Assembly: GCA_947585065.1 (NCBI GenBank)
Contig: CANPWX010000049.1
Span: forward strand, 1-7,624
Origin: an uncultured Bacilli bacterium
GTDB lineage: Bacteria; Bacillota_I; Bacilli_A; RF39; UBA660
Direction: 5' to 3'
Length of the DNA stretch: 7,624 nucleotides
Shown: positions 1-6,822 of the stretch, piece by piece
How the letters are laid out: every line of letters starts with the position of its first letter
Position numbering within the stretch: position 1 is the stretch's first letter
Position numbers and translations under genes: made by a program
Notes under the pieces: model-generated
Seen by the model: the letters and a program-made list of their open reading frames with translations, nothing else
The model's database searches: none
What the model was told of the DNA's origin: nothing

Positions 1-3000
1 GTTTATCTTCTGGATCTTCTACTAATCCTTTTTGACGATAGAACAAAGCCATCATTTCATCAAATGCTTCTAAAGATTTTTTTAGAGTTGTAACTTGTCC
101 TTCTAAATCTTTGCTTGCATTTGTTAACGCATCTAAGCAAGCTGTTGCTGCAACAGAAAATAATCCATCTTCTGTACCGATTTCTGTAATATTTGCTACA
201 GCTAATCTTTCATTTAAAGTATTTGTAGAACGGAATTCTGCTACATATTCTGTTAATTCTTCTATATATTTTTTTATTTTTTCATTTTTTTCTGTTTCAT
301 CCGTAATGCCGCGAATATCTAATGTTGGAATTTTTATTCCACCACTTACTCTTACTTTTACTTCTACATTTGAAGCATTTGAATAAGGATATCTCACATA
401 GATTGAACCTCCATGTTCTGCATCTAGGGATTTCGTTAAATGTGGAATGGTAATTACATTTCTTCCTTCTTTTAAATCAATTGTAGTAGACCATGCACTC
501 CATTCAGCATAATTTTGTGTCACTACTAAGTCTGGAAGATATCCCTCTTTTGATGTTCCAACATAAACTATAATTTCTTCGCCACCTTTTACAGATATTC
601 CTAATGGTTGCAAATCACTAATATTATAGGCATATCCAATGTGTGTATCTTTATTATAGAACATATTTGTATCTACCGAAATGGCATCTTTAGCCGCAGT
701 ATCATTTAGTATTTGTCTTGCATAATTTAGTTCTTCTAATATTAGTTCTTTATTTGGATGATATACTTTATTTACTGGATCCATAGTATTTGTTCTTTTT
801 TCTAAATTAGCAATTTCTTCTTCTGTTACCCAACTTTGTAATTCTACATGAAGACTATCTTTAAATAATTCATTTACATCATCTTCTAAAGAATCATATT
901 CATAGAAATACATTTCACGAATGGAAATATTTAAATCACCAGCTGAATAGTTTGCTAAATTTACTTCTAGTTTATTTGTGGTTACTTTATCAAATGTTAC
1001 TCGATAATATATTTGTCCATTTGGTGCAATAAGTCTTGATACATCTGCATTTGTTTCTTTTAAGAACCCATCTGCATCTTCGTACCAAACTCTTGCATAA
1101 AATATGCTAGCAGTATCATCATATGGCACTATATCTAAATAGTTCATTGTATAAGTATCATCAAAAGTAATTGTTGGACCACCGTGTCCTAAGTTATATC
1201 CACCTACATCCCAAGTATTTACTGACCAATAAGTACTTAAATCATGATCTGCTACTGCTTCATTGGAAGCATTATTTGAATTATTTTTATATTGAATTTC
1301 TTTAATGTGTTCTGTTAATACTCCATCTCCTAAGGAATGGTTTAAGTGTCTGTATGGACTGATATCAGGGAATGTATTTGTTTTGACAATTCCTACAACA
1401 GTTTGAGATTTTGGACCTTCTCCAAGTTCATTTACGCCTGTAATATATACTTCGTATTCTTTTCCTTCTGTTAAATTTCTTAAAGAATAGCTTGTACTTG
1501 TTAATCCAGAAATTTTAATAAACTCGCCAATTTCTTTTTCTCTATAATATAGATTATAACTTTGCGTATCACTCATTTTTTTAAATTTTATATTAAATCC
1601 ACTACTCGCAGCATCCATTGTAACTCCTTCTACTGCTGGTGGAATTCTATCTGGTGTAGGAATAAATGCTACTTCATCGCTTGGAGCACTTCTCCATGTT
1701 CCATTAATTGCTTGAACGGATACACTATATTCTGTATAGTTTTTTAATTCTGCAAAATCTAATGTAGTATCTACAGTAGTATATTTAGCTTCTAAAGAAG
1801 ATAACCCATTTATAATTTTATTTAATGTAATTTCATAGCCAGTTACATTTTGTAAATTATCCCATGTTACTGTTGCTTTTTCACTTGATGTTGACACACG
1901 AACATTCTTTGGAGATTCTGGCGTACTATCTGGTACTTCTTCATAGACATTATTTAAAAATTCTACTTTGGAAATATCCGCTAGAGTGTGACTTGATGTT
2001 TTTGTAATACGTATTGTAACTTTTTTTACAGCAATTTGTTTACCTAAATCGATAACAATTTGATTATCGCTTGCTTTATCAGTAAAATAACTTGCATCTT
2101 TACGATATTGAAATGCGTGAGATATTGTGTGTAGTGTACCATTTTCGTCTTCTACTTCAATTTCCATTTCTTCCGGAGTATTTTCTTCAGTTACATCCAA
2201 ACGAATTTCTTCCATGTTTGTTGTTTCTTTTAATTCCATAGCAAGTACTGCAGGATTTTCTTTGGAAATTTCTCCTTCTTTTGGACTTACTTGAACAGTA
2301 GAATTTCCTGTAATTAAATCTTCTATTTTTCCTTCTAAATGTGTTGTTTCTTCGCTAAGAGAAATGTCTTCTTTTGTTAATATGGCTGTTGTATCAGCAA
2401 TTTTTATTTCAGATTTTTTCCCATAAATAACATGAGATATCATTGTTAAATCTGTGATATTGATTTTTCCATCACGATTTAAATCATATTCTTTTTTATA
2501 ATCTCCAGGCTCTAATAAATAAGTAGATATTGTATCTAAGTCTTTCTCATCTACAATATTATCCTTATTTACATCACCGACTGTAAATCCTCCTTGGGCA
2601 TTTGTTAATGAAATACGTTTGGAATATTTATCAATTGTAAAGTCTATTGCACGACTAATATAACCTTCTCCTTTTAGTTCTACTGTGTAATCTCCTTGAA
2701 CTAAATCATAGAATGTAATTGCATAATAATGAACGTCTTCCCCATCTGTTCCATTAATTACATTTCCATATTCATTTGATTTTCGAAAACTTACTGTACC
2801 AATATGATTATCCATTGTATAAGAACGAGTTGTCATAGTTGTTATTCCATTTAAATCTAGTGTGGTACTTTCATTTTCTTTCCATAATGTAATTTGAATA
2901 TTTGAGTTTTCCATGTTTTTCATAGGAAGAGAAAACTCTAAATCCAATTCTAAATTACCTGTTGGAGTATCTGTGTTAATAACTGAAATTCCATTTAAGA

Positions 3001-3088
3001 TATTTACACTTTTGGCATACACGGAAACAGGTAAAAAATAATTTAAAATTTGTCCAATTAATAATAAATAAACCATTATTTTTTTCAT
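1..3088 (-). CDS. Secreted multidomain protein, probable M60-like zinc metallopeptidase (C-terminus beyond window)
   Basis: The frame is open from ATG 3088 to position 2 (1029 codons) with no stop; the rest lies left of the window. Residues 1-25 are a signal peptide (MKK start, hydrophobic core, SVYA|K cleavage site, no lipobox). Then, in order: a beta-rich domain (26-169), a dockerin-like EF-hand pair (170-223), a degenerate discoidin-like domain (about 255-385), FN3 (390-479), FN3 (480-570), F5/8C (about 575-730), and from about 735 a region resembling M60/enhancin peptidases. The last includes GISVKGGEEIIVYVG, LKEGRNVITIPH, GGSIYVRYPY and later EMMALFYRQKGL. In that family a beta-sandwich precedes an HExxH zinc site, which would fall outside the window, so activity is unproven. 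The expected role is cleavage of host glycoproteins such as mucins, with the discoidin and FN3 modules binding glycans or acting as spacers. There is a single Cys (C984) in 1029 residues, fitting an exported protein. A large glycoside hydrolase is the main alternative. The start is supported by an RBS 9 nt upstream. Confidence 0.85.
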   Translation of the reverse strand, partial: MKKIMVYLLLIGQILNYFLPVSVYAKSVNILNGISVINTDTPTGNLELDLEFSLPMKNMENSNIQITLWKENESTTLDLNGITTMTTRSYTMDNHIGTVSFRKSNEYGNVINGTDGEDVHYYAITFYDLVQGDYTVELKGEGYISRAIDFTIDKYSKRISLTNAQGGFTVGDVNKDNIVDEKDLDTISTYLLEPGDYKKEYDLNRDGKINITDLTMISHVIYGKKSEIKIADTTAILTKEDISLSEETTHLEGKIEDLITGNSTVQVSPKEGEISKENPAVLAMELKETTNMEEIRLDVTEENTPEEMEIEVEDENGTLHTISHAFQYRKDASYFTDKASDNQIVIDLGKQIAVKKVTIRITKTSSHTLADISKVEFLNNVYEEVPDSTPESPKNVRVSTSSEKATVTWDNLQNVTGYEITLNKIINGLSSLEAKYTTVDTTLDFAELKNYTEYSVSVQAINGTWRSAPSDEVAFIPTPDRIPPAVEGVTMDAASSGFNIKFKKMSDTQSYNLYYREKEIGEFIKISGLTSTSYSLRNLTEGKEYEVYITGVNELGEGPKSQTVVGIVKTNTFPDISPYRHLNHSLGDGVLTEHIKEIQYKNNSNNASNEAVADHDLSTYWSVNTWDVGGYNLGHGGPTITFDDTYTMNYLDIVPYDDTASIFYARVWYEDADGFLKETNADVSRLIAPNGQIYYRVTFDKVTTNKLEVNLANYSAGDLNISIREMYFYEYDSLEDDVNELFKDSLHVELQSWVTEEEIANLEKRTNTMDPVNKVYHPNKELILEELNYARQILNDTAAKDAISVDTNMFYNKDTHIGYAYNISDLQPLGISVKGGEEIIVYVGTSKEGYLPDLVVTQNYAEWSAWSTTIDLKEGRNVITIPHLTKSLDAEHGGSIYVRYPYSNASNVEVKVRVSGGIKIPTLDIRGITDETEKNEKIKKYIEELTEYVAEFRSTNTLNERLAVANITEIGTEDGLFSVAATACLDALTNASKDLEGQVTTLKKSLEAFDEMMALFYRQKGLVEDPEDK
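2420..2581 (-). other. Dockerin-type EF-hand duplicate within the secreted protein (residues 170-223)
   Basis: Two 12-residue calcium loops are visible. Loop 1 starts GDVNKDNIVDEKD, with acidic or amide residues at positions 1, 3, 5 and 12 (D172, N174, D176, D183). Loop 2 is DLNRDGKINITD (D202, N204, D206, D213). Each loop is followed by a helix (LDTISTYLL and LTMISHVIYG). This is the type I dockerin pattern. Dockerins normally bind cohesin domains on scaffolds, but the pair can also serve simply as a calcium-stabilised module. No cohesin is seen in the window. Confidence 0.8.
3014..3088 (-). other. Signal peptide of the secreted protein (residues 1-25)
   Basis: The N-terminus begins MKKIM, followed by a hydrophobic run rich in L, I, V and F, and ends PVSVYA before K26. 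This matches a Sec/signal peptidase I type signal with an AXA-like site (V-Y-A). There is no cysteine near the cleavage site, so it is not a lipoprotein. Any wall or membrane anchor would have to be in the unseen C-terminus or come from the dockerin. Confidence 0.85.
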
Positions 3089-3097
3089 AATCTCTCA

Positions 3098-3104
3098 CTC
3101 CTTT
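3098..3104 (-). promoter_or_regulatory. Ribosome-binding site for the secreted protein
   Basis: The minus strand reads AAAGGAG, placed 9 nt before the ATG at 3088. This fixes the start, and the signal peptide begins exactly there. Confidence 0.8.
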
Positions 3105-3116
3105 TTTTGTAAAATT

Positions 3117-3145
3117 ATCATATCATAATATTATATGATTGACAA
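3117..3145 (-). promoter_or_regulatory. Sigma-A-type promoter of the secreted protein gene, with dyad in the spacer
   Basis: On the minus strand TTGTCA (3145-3140) is followed after exactly 17 nt by TATGAT (3122-3117). Transcription would start near 3110 and give a leader of about 22 nt that contains the RBS. Within the spacer, 3122-3139 forms an imperfect dyad (ATCATA on one side, TATGAT on the other, two central mismatches), a possible operator. The region is AT-rich, so the dyad could be chance; the promoter itself is near consensus. Confidence 0.65.
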
Positions 3146-3271
3146 GTAGATTGACACATTAAATAGTGAATTATTTTCTTTATTTGACACTTTTTTTGCT
3201 TCTCATTTTTTTGTGAATAAGTACCTTTACAATACCTGTAAACTCTTCATTTTTTCCTTTGTGTTTTGTAT

Positions 3272-3300
3272 TTGCATTTTCCCTTTTTTTATGATAGTAT
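3272..3300 (+). promoter_or_regulatory. Sigma-A-type promoter of the femX-gmk operon
   Basis: TTGCAT (3272-3277) and TAGTAT (3295-3300) are separated by exactly 17 nt. The predicted transcription start is near 3307, only about 20 nt before the ATG at 3328, leaving just enough room for the GGG-containing RBS (3313-3318). Confidence 0.6.
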
Positions 3301-3327
3301 ATACATCGTTAAAAAGGGATGATACCT

Positions 3328-4587
3328 ATGAAACTTAAAGAATTAACAATTGATGAGTTTACAGAATTTGTAAATAACAGTCCTCTAGCAACACATTATC
3401 AAACAATCAATTATGCCCTTTTAATGGGTGAAAATGGATATGATTATGATTTAATTGGATTTGTTAATGAATATGATCAAATAAAAGCTGCTTCTTTGAT
3501 ACTCATTAAATCTATTTCTTTTCAAACAAAATATGGATATGCTCCTAAAGGATTTATTTTAGATTATTTCAATCAAAGTTTATTAAAAGAATTTGTCAGT
3601 GCATTAAAAGATTTTTATAAAAAGAAACATGTTGTTTTTATTAAAATCAATCCAGAGATAGCCATTAGTGAAATAGATACTACTAATTTTGTTAAAACCT
3701 ATAATTGGAATTATGATATCAAAGATATTTTAGAAGATAATGGTTTTATTAAATTAAAAGATAATCTTTATTTTGAATCTTTACTTCCTCGTTTTAATGC
3801 AGTAGTTCCTTTAAAAAATTATGATATTAAAAATGTTTCTAAAAATACTCGTAATAAAATTAATCGAGCGACTTTAAAAGGTCTTCATTTAGAAAAATCT
3901 GAAAAATCAGGAATAGATATTTTACAAAATTTTATTGAGAAAAAAAGAGTAACAAAAGATTTCTATTATAAAGATTACTATAATGTTTTTGAACGGAATA
4001 ATATGATTGATTTATTTCTTGTTAGTATTCATCCAGAAGAATATTTGCTCAATTCCAGAAAGCTTTACGAATTAGAATTAGAAAGAAATAATCTTTATAA
4101 CGAACTCTTAGAAAAAGTTAACTCAGCGAGACATATTAATTTAAAAATGGACAGTGATCGAAAACTACTTTCTTATAAACAAGATGTAGAACGAGCAACT
4201 GAACTTAACAAAAGAAATGAAAAAATTTACGTTGCAGGAGCATTAGTTATTCACATTCAAAATCGAATATATTTTTTAATGAGTGGATATGATACTCGTT
4301 ATAAATCTTTTGATGCCAATTATTTTTTACATCATGAAATATTAGAATATTATAAAGAAAATTATGATTTTGCAGATTTGAATGGAATTACTGGTGACTT
4401 TTCTTTACAAAACCCTTATAATGGTTTAAATAAGTTTAAATTAGGATTCCGTCCAAAAATTTATGAATACATTGGTGAGTATGATTTACCTATTCAGTTA
4501 AAAAAATATCAAAAATTAAGAAATAAGGGTGTTCTTGCTAAAGTATTTAATAAGACGGATCTAAAAGGAAAGGGTAAAAAATCATGA
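3328..4587 (+). CDS. FemX/MurM-family aminoacyltransferase (peptidoglycan cross-bridge)
   Basis: A 419-residue member of the FemABX family, which transfers an amino acid from aminoacyl-tRNA to the stem-peptide lysine of lipid II or to the growing bridge at the cytoplasmic membrane face. Two GNAT-like subdomains are apparent: residues 1 to about 150, and about 155-240 plus 300-395. They are split by a charged coiled-coil arm (about 244-299) typical of FemA-type enzymes. Family motifs are KNTRNKINRA at 172-181 and the C-terminal GDF (356-358), NKFKLGF (368-374) and YIGEYDLPI. I start at ATG 3328 and not at the in-frame ATG 3319: the GGG Shine-Dalgarno core ends at 3318, directly against 3319 but 9 nt before 3328, and MKLKEL is the usual family start. 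The gene ends in TGA overlapping the gmk start (ATGA), so the two are co-transcribed. Which amino acid is added (Ser, Ala or Gly) cannot be told. Confidence 0.88.
   Translation: MKLKELTIDEFTEFVNNSPLATHYQTINYALLMGENGYDYDLIGFVNEYDQIKAASLILIKSISFQTKYGYAPKGFILDYFNQSLLKEFVSALKDFYKKKHVVFIKINPEIAISEIDTTNFVKTYNWNYDIKDILEDNGFIKLKDNLYFESLLPRFNAVVPLKNYDIKNVSKNTRNKINRATLKGLHLEKSEKSGIDILQNFIEKKRVTKDFYYKDYYNVFERNNMIDLFLVSIHPEEYLLNSRKLYELELERNNLYNELLEKVNSARHINLKMDSDRKLLSYKQDVERATELNKRNEKIYVAGALVIHIQNRIYFLMSGYDTRYKSFDANYFLHHEILEYYKENYDFADLNGITGDFSLQNPYNGLNKFKLGFRPKIYEYIGEYDLPIQLKKYQKLRNKGVLAKVFNKTDLKGKGKKS
4570..4574 (+). promoter_or_regulatory. Ribosome-binding site for gmk, inside the femX-like gene
   Basis: AAGGG lies 9 nt before the ATG at 4584, within the lysine- and glycine-rich C-terminal codons of the upstream gene. 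It supports coupled or independent re-initiation at the ATGA overlap. Confidence 0.6.
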
Positions 4588-5261
4588 TTAAACAAAAGAA
4601 AAATGGGGAGTTAATTGTTATCTCTGGTACTACTTGTGCTGGAAAAGGGACTATTGTGAAAGAGCTTTTAAAAAGAAATGAAAATTTGAGTTTATCTATT
4701 TCTTATACTTCACGTGATAAAAGAGAAAATGAAACAGATGGAGTGGATTATTTCTTTGTTTCTCCAGAAGAATTTGAAAGAAAAATTGCGAATAATGAAT
4801 TTTTGGAGTATGCAAAAGTACAGTATGGAAAATATTATGGAACACCAAAAAAAGAAGTAAAAGAATTATTAAATCAAGGAAAAGATGTTCTATTAGAAAT
4901 TGATGTACAGGGTGCTAAACAAATAAAAGAATTATTTCCGGAAACAGTATTAATCTTTATTTTAGCTCCAAGTATGGAAGAAGTAAAAAGAAGAATTAAA
5001 GAACGTGGAATGGAAAATAACGAACAAATTATTAAACGTTTTCAAGTTGCCTATCAAGAAATTAATGAAATTAATAAATATAATTATGTTGTAGTAAACG
5101 ATGTATTAGAAGATGCAGTTAAAAAAATTGAGGCTATTTTAATTAGTGAAAAATGTCGGGTAGATCGTATAGAAGAGATAGCCGTAGAAAATCAAGAAGA
5201 AATTATTCATGAATTTTTAATGGAAAAAGATTTTGATAATACACCTTTTGACATTAAATAA
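4584..5261 (+). CDS. gmk: Guanylate kinase
   Basis: Converts GMP and ATP to GDP and ADP in the cytoplasm, an essential step toward GTP and dGTP. At 225 residues it is about 20 longer than the usual 205, because of an acidic C-terminal tail (about 200-225). Motifs: P-loop GTTCAGKGT at 15-23; GMP-binding segment YTSRDKRE at 41-48 with R44 and R47, then DGVDYFF; FLEYAKV with E75, then YYGTP at 84-88; LLEIDVQGA at 103-111 with D107; lid RRIKERG at 136-142; and VVVND near the C-terminal helix. The P-loop has TTC where most guanylate kinases have PSG, but GKGT and the GMP-site residues are intact, so I expect an active enzyme. It overlaps the femX-like gene by 4 nt and is followed by a terminator, so it is the last gene of a two-gene operon. 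Confidence 0.93.
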   Translation: MIKQKKNGELIVISGTTCAGKGTIVKELLKRNENLSLSISYTSRDKRENETDGVDYFFVSPEEFERKIANNEFLEYAKVQYGKYYGTPKKEVKELLNQGKDVLLEIDVQGAKQIKELFPETVLIFILAPSMEEVKRRIKERGMENNEQIIKRFQVAYQEINEINKYNYVVVNDVLEDAVKKIEAILISEKCRVDRIEEIAVENQEEIIHEFLMEKDFDNTPFDIK

Positions 5262-5300
5262 AAGATTATTGGGTATTCAACTTGTCAATAATCTTTTTTT
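5260..5300 (+). terminator. Rho-independent terminator after gmk, possibly bidirectional
   Basis: An 11-bp perfect stem, AAAGATTATTG (5261-5271) paired with CAATAATCTTT (5286-5296), has a 14-nt loop and a run of seven T's to 5300. It overlaps the last base of the gmk stop codon. Read on the minus strand the stem is followed by TTTTATTT, a weaker U-tract, so it may also stop the permease operon that ends at 5332. Confidence 0.85.
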
Positions 5301-5331
5301 GTTAAAAAAATTATTAAATTCAACATATTTT

Positions 5332-5964
5332 CTAAAATTCTTTTTTGTAAAATATTTTCTCTGATATTTTATAAGATATATAAACCATTATAACCATTAA
5401 GATTATTAAAATGATTACGATATAATTTTCTAAAAAAGATAATGATTTTACAATAAAAGATAAGTTTATATATTTAGAAAGAACACCACCTATCATTACT
5501 AGACCAAACACAATTAAAAAGATTCCAATTCTTGCCTTTTCTACACCAAATTTATAAATCGTTGGATACATAAAAGTTAAAACTAATAATGTTCCAAATA
5601 TTGTTCCTAGCATAGTTATTACTATTTGTTCATAGTTAATCGTTTTAGTGTTTATATAAGAAATTATAAAAGATAGAAGAGTCGTAATTATTGCAGTAAT
5701 AAGAACCATTAAAATTGTTGCTATATATTTTGCTTTTACACTATTTTTTCTTCCATCTGGTAACGATATAGCATAAGCATCCCATTTATTATAGTTATCA
5801 TAACTAAATGTGGATATCATTATCATCACGCTCATAAAAGGTAATAGGAAGGATATATCCATCTCGCCCATTAAACCCATTACGGCATATACAATAAGTA
5901 AAATTCCAATTAATTTTAAATTACTTTTTATCATAGCTAAATCTTTTTTAATAAATCCTATCAT
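5332..5964 (-). CDS. ABC-2 type permease subunit
   Basis: A 210-residue integral membrane protein with about six hydrophobic segments: roughly 17-33, 37-54, 80-105, 115-137, 145-165 and 175-197. Between segments 2 and 3 lies STFSYDNYNKWDAYAISLP followed by a basic RKNSVKAKYI stretch. This is the characteristic signature of the ABC-2 permease subfamily found beside YtrA-type regulators (the PmtB and YtrC/D kind). It should form the membrane channel for the adjacent ATPase, exporting an unidentified substrate or removing an envelope-active compound. Its ATG overlaps the ATPase stop by one base (TAATG), with a GGGGG-rich RBS inside the upstream gene's last codons, so expression is tightly coupled. 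It is the only permease gene here, so a homodimer is likely. It ends with TAG and converges on gmk. Confidence 0.88.
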   Translation of the reverse strand: MIGFIKKDLAMIKSNLKLIGILLIVYAVMGLMGEMDISFLLPFMSVMIMISTFSYDNYNKWDAYAISLPDGRKNSVKAKYIATILMVLITAIITTLLSFIISYINTKTINYEQIVITMLGTIFGTLLVLTFMYPTIYKFGVEKARIGIFLIVFGLVMIGGVLSKYINLSFIVKSLSFLENYIVIILIILMVIMVYISYKISEKIFYKKEF

Positions 5965-6821
5965 TATTCTTCCCCCTTAATCATTAAAACCATCAGATCA
6001 TCTAAAGTTATTTTATCCATTACGGATATATTGTATTTTGCTTTAAAATCTTTTTTGTTTTCAACTAATACTTCATATTCATATTTTGTTTTCTTATATT
6101 TAATATAATCTTTTTTCTCAATACTTTTAAATTCTTTTTCTGTACATTTTACAATCCCATAATTATCTAATAATTCATTCGTTGTTTTGGATAAAACAAT
6201 TTCTCCATGATTGATAAAAGTAATATAATCTGCAATATGTTCTAAATCAGTAGTAATATGACTAGAAAACAAAATAGAGCATTCTTCTTTTTCTAATACA
6301 TTTTGAAATATTTGTATGACTTCAGCCCGTGCGACTGGATCAAGTCCTGATGTTGGTTCATCTAGTATTAAAAGTTTCGGATGATGAGCTAATGCGGTTA
6401 TTATTTCTAATTTTTTTCTCATTCCTTTTGAAAATGTTTTAATTTGTTTATTTGGAAGTAATGAAAATTCTTTTAAATAATCATAAAATATTAAGGTATC
6501 CCAATTTCTATAAATACTTTTCATAGAATCATTGATGTCTTTAGGTGTTAGAATCTCTGGAAAAAACATATCATCTAGGACAACTCCAATATCTTCTTTT
6601 ATTTTGTTATCATACTTTTGATTATCTAATCCAAATATTTTTATTTCTCCCCTATCATATTTAATGATGTCCAATATTGCTTTTATTGTTGTTGTTTTTC
6701 CAGCTCCATTTTCTCCAATGAAACCCATAATCATACCTTTAGGTAAAGTAAATGATATATTTTTAAGTTCAAAGTTATCATATTTTTTACATAGATTTTT
6801 AATTTCTAACACATTTTCCAT
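5964..6821 (-). CDS. ABC transporter ATP-binding protein (YtrB/PmtA-like)
   Basis: A 285-residue nucleotide-binding subunit that drives the downstream permease. Motifs, numbered from the chosen start: Walker A GENGAGKTT (36-44), signature FSKGMRKKL (129-137), Walker B LLILDEP (149-155), D-loop SGLD (157-160) and H-loop SSH (185-187). At the Q-loop position the sequence is IGVVLDD (77-83) with no glutamine, as in some BcrA/YtrB-type ATPases. The last 70 residues or so form a C-terminal accessory region. I prefer ATG 6821 over the in-frame ATG 6839. An AGGAGG RBS (6836-6831) lies 9 nt before 6821 but would overlap codons after 6839, and MENVLEIKNLCKKY is the family start. This leaves one base between the repressor's stop and this start. 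The stop overlaps the permease ATG. Confidence 0.93.
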   Translation of the reverse strand: MENVLEIKNLCKKYDNFELKNISFTLPKGMIMGFIGENGAGKTTTIKAILDIIKYDRGEIKIFGLDNQKYDNKIKEDIGVVLDDMFFPEILTPKDINDSMKSIYRNWDTLIFYDYLKEFSLLPNKQIKTFSKGMRKKLEIITALAHHPKLLILDEPTSGLDPVARAEVIQIFQNVLEKEECSILFSSHITTDLEHIADYITFINHGEIVLSKTTNELLDNYGIVKCTEKEFKSIEKKDYIKYKKTKYEYEVLVENKKDFKAKYNISVMDKITLDDLMVLMIKGEE

Positions 6822-6822
6822 T

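Larger units (their letters stand above)
3089..3327. other. Divergent intergenic region between the secreted protein and femX-like genes
   Basis: About 239 bases hold two back-to-back promoters. Between them the plus strand is strongly T- and pyrimidine-rich (about 3190-3290). TTGACA occurs three times on the plus strand (3139-3144, 3151-3156, 3184-3189), the first two inside a 12-nt-spaced repeat GATTGACA. None has a good -10 at 16-18 nt, so I do not call promoters there. A weak 5-bp hairpin (TTTAC/GTAAA, 3226-3242) is not followed by a T-tract. I saw no small gene. Confidence 0.6.

Noticed and set aside
111..386. Open reading frame of 91 codons on the plus strand
   Set aside because: It lies antisense within the long minus-strand secreted protein gene, has no convincing RBS, and its Ser/Phe/Asn-rich translation has the look of a shadow of AT-rich coding sequence.
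1562..1747. Open reading frame of 61 codons on the plus strand
   Set aside because: It is antisense to the FN3 region of the secreted protein and looks like random translation (rich in Cys, Trp and Phe), with no RBS.
3151..3179. Plus-strand promoter built on the perfect TTGACA at 3151
   Set aside because: The sequence at the expected -10 (3174-3179) is TTTTCT, with no usable box at 16-18 nt.
3226..3242. Hairpin TTTAC/GTAAA in the divergent region
   Set aside because: Only five weak base pairs and no following T-tract or conserved element; likely chance in AT-rich DNA.
3190..3290. Riboswitch or small RNA in the T-rich part of the divergent region
   Set aside because: The femX promoter start is predicted near 3307, leaving a leader of about 20 nt, and no stable structure is visible upstream.
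3319..3327. Upstream in-frame ATG for the femX-like gene
   Set aside because: The RBS core ends at 3318, so this ATG has no spacing, whereas ATG 3328 is 9 nt away.
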